Below, one piece after another: positions 1 through 7,065 of a stretch of DNA of 55,340 nt. The notes beneath the pieces were generated by a model. That model had not been told where the DNA came from. It worked only from the letters and a program-made list of their open reading frames with translations, and searched no databases. The stretch comes from Burkholderia sp. IMCC1007. Its GTDB lineage: Bacteria; Pseudomonadota; Gammaproteobacteria; Burkholderiales; Burkholderiaceae. Both the position numbers and the translations under genes were made by a program. Position 1 is the stretch's first letter; each line of letters begins with the position of its first letter. The stretch is taken from positions 1 through 55,340 of the forward strand of contig NZ_JAPVQY010000055.1 in NCBI RefSeq assembly GCF_027257875.1, given 5' to 3'.

Positions 1-540
1 CATGAGGCGGTCGTTGATCTCGGGCGGTCGCACGTGAATGCTGACCATGTCGGGAATCGCCCCCCGCCGATCGGTGCCGCGCGATCGCGGCAGGCGCTTG
101 TTGCGGTGCTGGCGCAGGCAGGCAATCAGCTCGCGGCGCAGCTCGCCGCGGGGCTGGGCGTAGATGGCGTTGTAAATCGTTTCGTGGGACACGTGCAGGC
201 TCGGATCGTCGGGGAAGGTGCGCTTCAGGGTAGCTGCAATCTCCTGCGGGGACCACTGTCGCTCGCGCAAGCGCTGGCAAACGACACCCCAGAGAATCGA
301 GTCGGGAGCGAGCTTAAGCGCAGGGCGCGCGGCCTGCCGTCGAATGTTGCGGGACGCTTGGGCTACATGTGGGCAGTACAGGCCGTCGGTCTGCGTGTTG
401 CGGGCCAGTTCGCGACTCAACGTCGAGGGTGCGCGATTGAGCTTGCGGGCGATCGCCCGCAAGCTCAATCCCTCATCCCGCCAGAAGTCGAATCTCATAC
501 GTTCTTCAGGTTGCAGTTGTTGGTACGTTCTCTTTGCCAT
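1..540 (-). CDS. IS30-family transposase, N-terminal part (3' end outside window)
   Basis: The frame opens with ATG at 540 and stays open for 180 codons to the window edge. It begins MAKRTYQQLQPEERMRF and continues with DEGLSLRAIARKLNRAPSTL, the N-terminal helix-turn-helix of IS30 transposases that binds the terminal repeats. Further on are QWSPQEIAATLK and VSHETIYNAIYAQPRGELR, conserved landmarks before the DDE catalytic core. The catalytic core itself would begin beyond the window, so activity cannot be judged. It catalyses cut-and-paste or circle-mediated transposition in this family. It is oriented away from the interrupted tssF. Confidence 0.85.
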   Translation of the reverse strand, partial: MAKRTYQQLQPEERMRFDFWRDEGLSLRAIARKLNRAPSTLSRELARNTQTDGLYCPHVAQASRNIRRQAARPALKLAPDSILWGVVCQRLRERQWSPQEIAATLKRTFPDDPSLHVSHETIYNAIYAQPRGELRRELIACLRQHRNKRLPRSRGTDRRGAIPDMVSIHVRPPEINDRLM

Positions 541-590
541 TCACGGAATTTACCGGCTGGCGAGAGTGTTGCACTTCAGATTTGAGACCG
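1..590 (-). mobile_element. IS30-family insertion sequence, partial (runs off left edge)
   Basis: The element carries the transposase start at 540 and ends to the right in a probable terminal inverted repeat at about 567-590 (TGTTGCACTTCAGATTTGAG), a sequence typical of IS30-family ends. To the right of about 590 the tssF reading frame resumes, so the element sits inside tssF. The exact junction is uncertain by a few bases, and no target duplication can be checked because the other end is outside the window. Confidence 0.75.
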
Positions 591-1543
591 CCCTGCATTT
601 GGCGATTGACGGCGTGCACGCCGATTCGCGCGTCGCGCAAGCGCTCGCACCGCTCTCGGCGGACAACATCAGATTGTTCTGCACGCCAATCGTCAACCTG
701 TTCAAGCATACGGGCGTCAAGTCGTCACGCGGCGATATCGTCGCGGATTATCCCCTGGTACCGAAGCCGAGCCGACCGAACTTGCGCGGCATCTACGCGA
801 TCGATGCGGTTCGCGATCTGTCGGACGGGGCCGTCATTCCGCCGCTGAATGCATGGGGAGCCGGGACCGGCGAACGATTCTGGATCGCACGCCACGATGC
901 CCACGCAGCAATCCATCACCCCGGACGTGAAACGTCGCTCGTGCTGTTGCGCGCGGATGGGACAGCGGCGGCGAAGATGCCGCTGCAATTGAATGTCGAT
1001 CTTACGTGCACGAATCGCGACTGGCCGTCGCGGATGCGGATCGGTTCGCCCAAGGGCGATTTAAAGAACGAAAACGAACAGATGCCTTGCAGGATTACCC
1101 TGTTGAAACAGCCGACACTCACTTATAGCGCGTCCCGCGAGACGGAAGCGCAGTGGCGCGTGATCGCGCTGACGACCGCCAACCTGACGCAGTTGACGCG
1201 TGAGGGATGGTCCGACTTCGTGAAGCTCTTGCGCCAGCTTGCGCCGAATGACCGACACACCGAGCACGTTGGAGAAATTTCGTTCGTGAAACGAAACATC
1301 GTCGAGCGATTACTGGCGATGAAGCCGCATGGGGCCCTTGTAAGAGGATTCGAAATTGTGATGGCCGCGGACGAAAACGCGTTCACTGAAAAAAGCATGG
1401 GCGCGCTGATCCTTCAGCTCGACCTTTACCTGTCGCGCTACGCACCCACCAACAGCTTTACGCAGCTCGTCGTTCTGTCGAAAAACAACGGCTCCGTGAT
1501 CGTCCGGTGCCCGATGCGACCCGGCCTCGCGCCGCTGTTGTAG
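591..1543 (+). pseudogene. tssF: tssF (T6SS baseplate subunit), 5'-truncated by IS30
   Basis: About 317 codons of the C-terminal half of TssF are in frame from the IS junction to the TAG at 1541-1543. The stretch DNIRLFCTPIVNLFKHT is the family landmark; the second tssF in this window has LFCTPAVNLLPDT at the same place. TssF with TssG and TssK forms the baseplate wedge on which the sheath assembles. The 5' half is missing: the frame left of about 590 reads through IS sequence, and nothing resembling TssF precedes it. The gene therefore looks inactivated, unless the missing part lies on the other side of the element. It ends 2 bp before the stop of the convergent PAAR gene. Confidence 0.8.
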
Positions 1544-1545
1544 CG

Positions 1546-1800
1546 TTACACGAGGCTCGAAATCAAGTGACAACCGCATGACGCTCGATGGCCGTGTCGC
1601 GCAATCGGAATGCCGTTGTCCTTCATCGATTCGTCGCCTTCCTCGATGATGTTCGGTGACACGTCGAGATGCTGCGGACACGATACGCGGTCGCCTTTGC
1701 GCGCGACGTAGCGGCCATCGAATTTCATCGATGATGAGCCAGTTTCGACTTTGCCGCCGTGGTCGGTAGCATCTCCAACACGAATGATATTAATTGACAT
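1546..1800 (-). CDS. PAAR-domain protein, copy 1 (T6SS spike tip)
   Basis: An 84-residue protein starting MSINIIRVGDATDHGGKVETG, with the glycine-rich opening and the SSMKFDGRYVARKGDRVSC segment of small PAAR proteins. PAAR proteins cap the VgrG trimer and can carry toxins; this one has no extension, so it would be a plain tip. The start ATG at 1800 overlaps the end of the upstream TPR-like gene by 11 bp, so translation is probably coupled. It is nearly the same protein as the copy at 4795-5049. It is the last gene of the minus-strand island and converges with the tssF remnant. Confidence 0.85.
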   Translation of the reverse strand: MSINIIRVGDATDHGGKVETGSSSMKFDGRYVARKGDRVSCPQHLDVSPNIIEEGDESMKDNGIPIARHGHRASCGCHLISSLV

Positions 1801-2623
1801 ATCTCTCGTTCGCTCTCGACGGAATCTTTGCTGTGTTTCCAGCGCTAGTCATCAGGGCAATATATTTTCTATATGCTGCTCGCCCCTTTTCGAGATCACC
1901 TTCGCTCCAATATGAGTCAGCAATATTAAGCCATGCAGCCGCACGATTTGGCGCAGCGGATATGACGGCTCTCAAAATAGCAATCGCCTCTCCGTTTTGA
2001 TTATTCAATTGAAGGGCATACGCGTAATCGTTCAGAGCCGAAATCACGATATTGCGAGAGCTTCGATCGCGCAGCCAACCCTCCTGATACGACTTGGCAT
2101 ATGGCGCGAGAGTGATGATGGCGCCTCGAGGATTCTTGTCCTTTAAAAAAAGAAGCGCTTCTTGATGCGCCATATTGACATAATAGATATATTTGCTCTT
2201 GAACTCATTACCACTCGTTATCGCCCTATAGCGGCCAGTTAAATCAACGTCGTCCGCACAAATCCCTTGCATATTTACCTCCTGTACATCGAGCACGGAA
2301 TTATCCAGGCTTGCATAAACATAGCGCCCTGCCAAATCGTCTTCAATGAGATTCGCGATTCCATTCTGAATGGGAGCAAGCTCACCATCAAGAACATCTT
2401 TTTTTAGCGCTAGACCCTTAGACTTTACATAACAATCTGCGGAAGTCGATGCTCCAGCAGGCTGAGCACCGCCCGATAGCCTCAACGTGTACGTATCATC
2501 AACCTTTTCCAGAGCCGCATCCGCCCCCTGTGTTTCATAAAATTTTACTGTTGCCTCAGCATGTGCGAACATACACGCAAATAGGAATAATCCGCTACTC
2601 GATAAATTAATAGTCCATTTCAT
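1790..2623 (-). CDS. Secreted TPR-like protein, putative T6SS immunity protein (paralog 1)
   Basis: I chose ATG at 2623 because it has an AAGGA site 8 bases upstream and opens a hydrophobic signal peptide (NLSSSGLFLFACMFAHAEA). The mature protein is about 255 residues. The last 90 residues read as a tetratricopeptide pair: ALNDYAYALQLNNQNGEAI, then APNRAAAWLNIADSYWSEG. The same C-terminal arrangement recurs at 5989-6864 (FPNRTVARLNLADAYWDIG), so the two are paralogs with diverged N-termini. Position within the array downstream of a peptidoglycan-hydrolase effector, and probable periplasmic location, suggest an immunity role. This is inference; no characterised homolog is recognised. Confidence 0.7.
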   Translation of the reverse strand: MKWTINLSSSGLFLFACMFAHAEATVKFYETQGADAALEKVDDTYTLRLSGGAQPAGASTSADCYVKSKGLALKKDVLDGELAPIQNGIANLIEDDLAGRYVYASLDNSVLDVQEVNMQGICADDVDLTGRYRAITSGNEFKSKYIYYVNMAHQEALLFLKDKNPRGAIITLAPYAKSYQEGWLRDRSSRNIVISALNDYAYALQLNNQNGEAIAILRAVISAAPNRAAAWLNIADSYWSEGDLEKGRAAYRKYIALMTSAGNTAKIPSRANERYVN

Positions 2624-2693
2624 TGGAAAATCCTTGTTGGGGCGACGGTCCGAAGCCACAATTTCCCTCTGCTCACGCAGACATATTGGCAAG

Positions 2694-2815
2694 TTACTCA
2701 AAATCCGGACGGGCGCCACGTGGCCAATCGCACATCACGTTGTCACTATTTTCACAACTCTCGACGACATAAATAACATCATTGCAATATGGATACTTTA
2801 ATTTGAAAGCCTTTT
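2694..2815 (-). pseudogene. Gene fragment related to the 3637-4506 protein
   Basis: Reading the minus strand from about 2812 gives FKLKYPYCNDVIYVVES and a stop at 2694-2696. This matches YEKDPYCYDVIYVIDG in the 3637-4506 protein, and the DNA is also similar (2762-2806 against about 4018-4063). Stop codons lie directly upstream, so this is a short remnant of a third member of that family. It sits between the LprI-like gene and the TPR-like gene. Confidence 0.55.
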
Positions 2816-2878
2816 ATCATCGCCAACGCGCGTCAAATTTGATCATCTGCGCGTGTCCAAGGGAAGTGAAGGACCAAA

Positions 2879-3454
2879 TCACCAGTTTTTAAAGAAATTT
2901 AGTCTGGCCGTACAAGCGTTGCCCTCTTCCTGTAACCTTTCTGCGGTCATCTTGCAATTCAGATGCACATATTTAACCCAATCTGGATTGCTTCTGTCGG
3001 GTGTACTTTTTATCAACTTTGATATTACCTTAGCGGTGTCTCCGTTTTCGTAAAGATTCGCCATGACGGATAGCGAGCGTCTAAAATCATCCATACCGAT
3101 AGACGATTCCAAGTAGCGAATTTCATTTGTTCGCACCTCTGTCAGCGACGTCAAACAAGCCCATTTATCGATAGATGCTTCCGCCCCCGGCGCGGTAGCA
3201 TCAAAAGCAGCATCACAATACCTCTCTTTATATTCAATCCATGCCCTTTGAGCTTCGATGAGATTTTTCTTCTCCGGAGGATTGGATTTTCTTATAAATT
3301 CATTGTAGCTATTGTTTAATATTCTGTCTGCGGCTTCGTAATTTTCCTCTGCACAATCAGCTAATTCTGCGTTTACCTGTCCATTGCAGATCACCTTTGA
3401 AAAAACGGTGCTCGAAATAAGAATCAGCATAAAAAATGCAATATTTTTCGTCAC
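2879..3454 (-). CDS. LprI/DUF1311-like secreted protein, putative lysozyme-inhibitor immunity protein
   Basis: A 191-residue protein from a GTG start at 3454, with GGAG about 7 bases upstream. It has a signal peptide (NIAFFMLILISSTVFS). The body carries the LprI/DUF1311 pattern: ADCAEENYEAADRILNNSYN, LIEAQRAWIEYKERYCDAA, then WACLTSLTEVRTNEIRYLES, with paired cysteines. Members of this family include LprI of Mycobacterium tuberculosis, which inhibits lysozyme. The island's effector ends in a peptidoglycan glycoside-hydrolase-like domain, so a periplasmic inhibitor of glycan cleavage would fit as immunity. The direct target is inferred. Confidence 0.75.
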   Translation of the reverse strand: MTKNIAFFMLILISSTVFSKVICNGQVNAELADCAEENYEAADRILNNSYNEFIRKSNPPEKKNLIEAQRAWIEYKERYCDAAFDATAPGAEASIDKWACLTSLTEVRTNEIRYLESSIGMDDFRRSLSVMANLYENGDTAKVISKLIKSTPDRSNPDWVKYVHLNCKMTAERLQEEGNACTARLNFFKNW

Positions 3455-3457
3455 AAC

Positions 3458-3682
3458 CTATCTCCAACAGTCACACATCATACCTTTCTCGAAAAGAACT
3501 GCCTCCTTCTCCCGCCGTTTGAGTAGGCCGTCGTTCCCGGCTCCTTCCCACAGTACTTTCATGGCACCTAACCGTGCCGAACCACCATCAATGCGAGCAA
3601 ATTCACCATAACTTAATTCAAAAAATAAGATAAAGCTCAATAAGCTTGATGACAATAATTTACATCCTCGCACTTTAGCCAT
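3458..3682 (-). CDS. Small ORF of doubtful coding status
   Basis: A 74-codon frame that overlaps the end of the 3637-4506 gene by 46 bp. Its first 15 codons are therefore another frame of that gene. The next segment is hydrophobic and resembles a signal peptide (SSSLLSFILFFELSYG), but the rest has no recognisable domain. It may be a decayed immunity gene or only intergenic sequence ahead of the LprI-like gene, which starts 4 bp downstream. Confidence 0.25.
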   Translation of the reverse strand: MAKVRGCKLLSSSLLSFILFFELSYGEFARIDGGSARLGAMKVLWEGAGNDGLLKRREKEAVLFEKGMMCDCWR

Positions 3683-4506
3683 TTTTCGAGCACCATACCT
3701 CTCTTCGCTACGTATCGAAATTTAACGAATCCATTTTCGGCGGGCTCCAGCATCTTCACCCTATCGCCATCAATCAAGTAAGCCTTTCCCGTCGCTTCGG
3801 GTGATGGCTGGTCATACAGATACGCACGCTTGACAGTAACTACAAGATCTTCTTCGCCCACTTTATCTATACTTCCCGTCCAAGACGGAGATATCGTTTT
3901 TGTGAGCGATCGTAGATCACTTCCTTCAGAATCACTAACCACTCGAAAATAATCACGACCATCTTTCTTGAGAAGAATATTGTTCTCTATAAAGTTAATA
4001 CCCCCACCACCATCGATGACATAAATGACATCATAACAATATGGATCTTTTTCGTATGAAGGTTTTTTGTCCAACAACATGAATTTACTGCGCCGAATCA
4101 TTTTTCGATCCGCCGGTTTGCACATCGAATGAGATGCCACAATATCGGGCACGGCCGGACTCAGTGTTTGTGAAAAAAATGAGCCTTGGAAATAGCGCCC
4201 AACAGCCAAACCGATTACTGCACCGGAGCGACTAACGAACCAGTTTAAATTATTTTGCTCGGAGCAATCGCATGAACACGACACCAATGTCCAGTCACTT
4301 CTCCTACTCCATGACATCTGCACTCGTGAGTTTGGGCATAGCCTTTTTGCCTCCAAAGCGTCATTTGGAACAAGTGTTGTGCATTCATCTCCCGGGCCGC
4401 ATTTGACCCCACGTCCTTTCTCGTCGGCCATTGAATTTGTGACGCCTACAGCGATGGTGATGAGAAGCAATAATTTCGATATAAAAATCTTATAGCGCGC
4501 AAACAC
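3637..4506 (-). CDS. Secreted protein with SH3-like C-terminus, putative immunity protein (paralog A)
   Basis: A 289-residue protein from a GTG at 4506, with a GGCGG site a few bases upstream. The signal peptide is LLLLITIAVGVTNSMA. Six or more cysteines in the first half suggest disulfides in the periplasm. The last 70 residues look like a bacterial SH3 fold (RAYLYDQPSPEATGKAYLIDG, then MVLEKWLKCEDV). The same tail is found in the gene next to the effector at 7066-7845 (KSYLFEDSSIKSKTRKYLIKG, MWLMCGTL), making them paralogs. A related fragment lies at 2694-2815. The immunity role rests on that relationship and on position. Confidence 0.65.
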   Translation of the reverse strand: MFARYKIFISKLLLLITIAVGVTNSMADEKGRGVKCGPGDECTTLVPNDALEAKRLCPNSRVQMSWSRRSDWTLVSCSCDCSEQNNLNWFVSRSGAVIGLAVGRYFQGSFFSQTLSPAVPDIVASHSMCKPADRKMIRRSKFMLLDKKPSYEKDPYCYDVIYVIDGGGGINFIENNILLKKDGRDYFRVVSDSEGSDLRSLTKTISPSWTGSIDKVGEEDLVVTVKRAYLYDQPSPEATGKAYLIDGDRVKMLEPAENGFVKFRYVAKRGMVLEKWLKCEDVNYCHQAY

Positions 4507-4736
4507 TTTGTTCCGCCTTCCCGCGAAGTAGTTTGAAATTAATACTATCCCTTGGCGACGGCTTTTCGCCCTTCACCGGTGGACGCGGATATGCCTTCTG
4601 TTGGATAATCTCCACTCGCCGACTAGTACAATCAAATATCCAACTAGGGTTAGCTAATTTCGCCGTTTCTCGGACTGTTGGCACGTGCTGCACGCAAGTT
4701 GACCAAATCAGACTATTCGTGCCGTCAAGAACGTCA
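4490..4736 (-). pseudogene. 3' fragment of an unidentified gene at a duplication junction
   Basis: The minus-strand frame ending at 4490 reads LIWSTCVQHVPTVRETAKL, WIFDCTSRRVEII and FKLLRGKAEQSVCAL. This faintly resembles the C-terminus of surface-adhesin-E-like periplasmic proteins. The open frame continues upstream only into sequence copied from the tail of tssF (4737-4793), which is not expected to be its own N-terminus. The gene thus seems cut at the duplication boundary. Its stop overlaps the start of the next gene by 17 bp, consistent with a former operon. Confidence 0.35.
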
Positions 4737-4793
4737 GCTCCGTGAGGTCCGCTGCCCGATGCGACTGAGCCTCGCGCCACCGTTGTAGTGTTC
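4737..4793 (+). pseudogene. Copy of the last ~57 bp of tssF
   Basis: This segment aligns with the tssF 3' end at about 1500-1543 (shared GTGCCCGATGCGAC-like core, CCTCGCGCC, GTTGTAG), with at least one base lost and an in-frame TGA gained. It sits in the same position relative to PAAR copy 2 as the real tssF end does to PAAR copy 1. Confidence 0.65.
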
Positions 4794-4794
4794 G

Positions 4795-5049
4795 TTACAT
4801 AAGGCTAGAAATCAGATGACAGCCGCATGTCGCCCGATGGCCGTGTCGTGCAATCGGAATGCCGTTGTCCTTCGTCGATTCGTCGCCTTCCTCGATGATG
4901 TTCGGTGACACGTCGGGATGCTCCAGACACGATACGCAGTCGCCTTTGCGCGCGACGTAGCGGCCATCGAATTTCATCGAGGACGAGCCAGTTTCGACTT
5001 TACCGCCGCGGCCCATAGAATCGCCAATTCGAACGAAATTAACGGACAC
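4795..5049 (-). CDS. PAAR-domain protein, copy 2
   Basis: An 84-residue PAAR protein from a GTG at 5049 with GAGG just upstream. It differs from copy 1 mainly in the first 15 residues (VNFVRIGDSMGRGGK) and at a few later sites, for example CLEHPD against CPQHLD. From GGKVETGSSSMKFDGRYVAR to the end the two are almost identical. It retains the length and glycines of a functional spike tip. It lies between an unknown secreted protein and the duplicated tssF tail. Confidence 0.85.
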   Translation of the reverse strand: MSVNFVRIGDSMGRGGKVETGSSSMKFDGRYVARKGDCVSCLEHPDVSPNIIEEGDESTKDNGIPIARHGHRATCGCHLISSLM

Positions 5050-5120
5050 ATCTTCACCTCATCTCGGATATTCGAACTTGCAATAAACGGATTTCATTCA
5101 ATGCACATCATTTCACGCCC

Positions 5121-5708
5121 CTATCTAACTCCATTCGATCTCAATACCCTCCTAATTGACGCAGCATCTTTGAACGGGTATTTAACGTTTGACCCATCTC
5201 TAGCGTAGCCATCCCACCCCGACGAAAAGAGCCTCTCTATCGTACTGTCCCTGACGATGCCCATTCGTTCGCCCAGTTGCTGGCGCCTGTAAGAATAAAT
5301 CTCATAGAAATCACCAACATAATCAGACGCAGCCGAATTTATCACCCATTTCACAAGAACAATAATATACCGCCCACGCCAAAATAATACCGTTACTACG
5401 CTCGGACTACTTCCATTGATCCCATACCTATCAAAGTCACCACCCTCGCCATCTCGGCAAGTCCATTTCGCTGATATATCAAACGGCGGCGTACTTAGCG
5501 GATCATTTGACAAAACTCGAAACTCTTTATGAAAAACCACATTACATCCGTTTTTAATCGAGCTGGCAGAAATATTGTCGAGCGAGCTGTCCGCCTCCGC
5601 TGCATGAGCCGGCAAGAAAATAACGGCAATTACAATTGCGGCCATGCCAAGTATTTTTCTGACCACCCACTCCCGCCTGTTAGCGCAGAATGCCATTCCT
5701 GCTTGCAT
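5121..5708 (-). CDS. Secreted protein of unknown function, putative immunity protein
   Basis: A 195-residue protein. ATG at 5708 is preceded by GGAGGAAG at good spacing. A signal peptide spans about residues 17-36 (KILGMAAIVIAVIFLPAHA). The mature part, about 155 residues, has aromatic-rich strands (SVVTVLFWRGRYIIVLVKWV, DFYEIYSYRRQQLGER) and two cysteines, suggesting a small beta-rich periplasmic protein. I recognise no family. Its place in the array next to PAAR copy 2 suggests immunity to a lost or distant effector. Confidence 0.6.
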   Translation of the reverse strand: MQAGMAFCANRREWVVRKILGMAAIVIAVIFLPAHAAEADSSLDNISASSIKNGCNVVFHKEFRVLSNDPLSTPPFDISAKWTCRDGEGGDFDRYGINGSSPSVVTVLFWRGRYIIVLVKWVINSAASDYVGDFYEIYSYRRQQLGERMGIVRDSTIERLFSSGWDGYARDGSNVKYPFKDAASIRRVLRSNGVR

Positions 5709-5988
5709 AGTTGGCTTCCTCCATTAATTTACTCAAGCGCTCGCTGGGCAATCGCCCTTCTCTGATCAAAAGCCAAAAAATCAATATTAATGCGTGATGC
5801 AATTACCCTCATATTGCCGCATCCGACGATGCATTTATATGCCAAGAACACCAAAACCATGTAGATGAATCGGTAGCTACGGCCTAATCGCTTTATATCA
5901 TATCTGGATCAGCAGCAACGTCAACTCGATTGACCCGCTTATATTGCATATATCTCATGCGGATTCCATTCATCAAACCATTAAAAAC

Positions 5989-6864
5989 TTATCTTACCCT
6001 ATCTAAAACCCTAGGCGGAATAATTGCAGACAGCCCCTTTTTATTCATTTGTCGCTTGTACTCTCGATACTCAGGAGCCGCCAACTCTTTGGCGCCAATA
6101 TCCCAATACGCATCAGCCAAATTCAATCTAGCCACCGTCCGATTCGGAAATATCTTGACCACAGATTGCAGCACTTCCGCGGCATCACAGCTTCTTTTGT
6201 ATTTGCTGAGATAAAACGCGAAATTATTAACGTCCTCGACATTATCAGCATCTATATAAGCCGCGAGCTCAGCCACTCTAAAATGGGGAATTTCATCAAT
6301 ATACCTCGCAAGCAATGATTGATTACGAGCAGTCTTTCTGAAATCACCCAATTCATCATGAATTTCCTTACGCACCTGATCCTTTGATTCGTACGTTACC
6401 GAGTCATTTTTCCCTATAGTGGCACAACCACTTACTCGCGACACATCCTCAGTAGGAACCACCGCCCCGGATCTGACGTCAGTTTTTTCTCCACTAATTT
6501 CACGAATTAGACACCAATCCTTGTTACCGGCACTCCATTTGTAAATGTAGCGATATATCTGCCCGCCTTGACTGGCACAACTCCCATCAATGGTCAGAAA
6601 ATTCGTGTGTGGAATTATGTACATACCCATCATGCTACATTCGTCAAATTTCTCGACCCTGTACGAAAGGGTCTTCCGTAACGAAGGGGAGTAATACTGA
6701 ATGCTTAGACCATCGCGCGTGATTGCAGACGCAAAGACCCCGGGCTTTCCAATACCTTCAAAGTCACCGGTTATTTGGTTTTTATCTGCTAGCGCCCAAA
6801 CATCAGAGCCCTCTAAGAAAAAGAAGTAAAAAAATATAATGCTCAATACAATTTTTCGATTCAT
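5989..6864 (-). CDS. Secreted TPR-like protein, putative immunity protein (paralog 2)
   Basis: A 291-residue protein from ATG at 6864 with a signal peptide (IVLSIIFFYFFFLEGSDVWA). The N-terminal 130 residues contain several cysteines (FDECSMMG, GSCASQGG, WCLIREI). The C-terminal 90 residues are TPR-like (NNFAFYLSKYKRSCDAAEVL, VARLNLADAYWDIGAKELA) and match those of the 1790-2623 protein. It starts 3 bp after the stop of the truncated PAAR. Both the pairing with a PAAR remnant and the secretion signal support membership in the immunity array. Confidence 0.65.
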   Translation of the reverse strand: MNRKIVLSIIFFYFFFLEGSDVWALADKNQITGDFEGIGKPGVFASAITRDGLSIQYYSPSLRKTLSYRVEKFDECSMMGMYIIPHTNFLTIDGSCASQGGQIYRYIYKWSAGNKDWCLIREISGEKTDVRSGAVVPTEDVSRVSGCATIGKNDSVTYESKDQVRKEIHDELGDFRKTARNQSLLARYIDEIPHFRVAELAAYIDADNVEDVNNFAFYLSKYKRSCDAAEVLQSVVKIFPNRTVARLNLADAYWDIGAKELAAPEYREYKRQMNKKGLSAIIPPRVLDRVR

Positions 6865-6867
6865 AAT

Positions 6868-7014
6868 CTAGCCGTCGTTTAAGATACTGTCAGCGCCGTC
6901 AGTCTCGCCTTTGCGCGCGACGTACGGACCATCGAATTTCATGGTTAACGAATGGGTTTGGACTTTGCCGCCGCGGCAGACATCATCGCCGACGCGAATA
7001 AAGTCGTTTGACAT
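6868..7014 (-). pseudogene. Truncated PAAR gene, copy 3
   Basis: ATG at 7014 opens MSNDFIRVGDDVCRGGKVQT and continues SLTMKFDGPYVARKGE, matching the first ~36 residues of PAAR copies 1 and 2. It then runs into unrelated sequence and stops at 6868, giving 48 residues instead of 84. It lacks the C-terminal half with the conserved IPIARHGHRA segment. It is too short to appear as a normal gene, but the homology is clear. Confidence 0.75.
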
Positions 7015-7065
7015 ATCTCGCACTCGATTTGGATGATGTAAACAATAATCCTCGAATCCCCTTCT

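Noticed and set aside
218..590. Treating 218-1543 as one intact 441-residue gene
   Set aside because: The part left of about 590 is the complement of the IS30 transposase and its terminal repeat; only the rest has TssF similarity.
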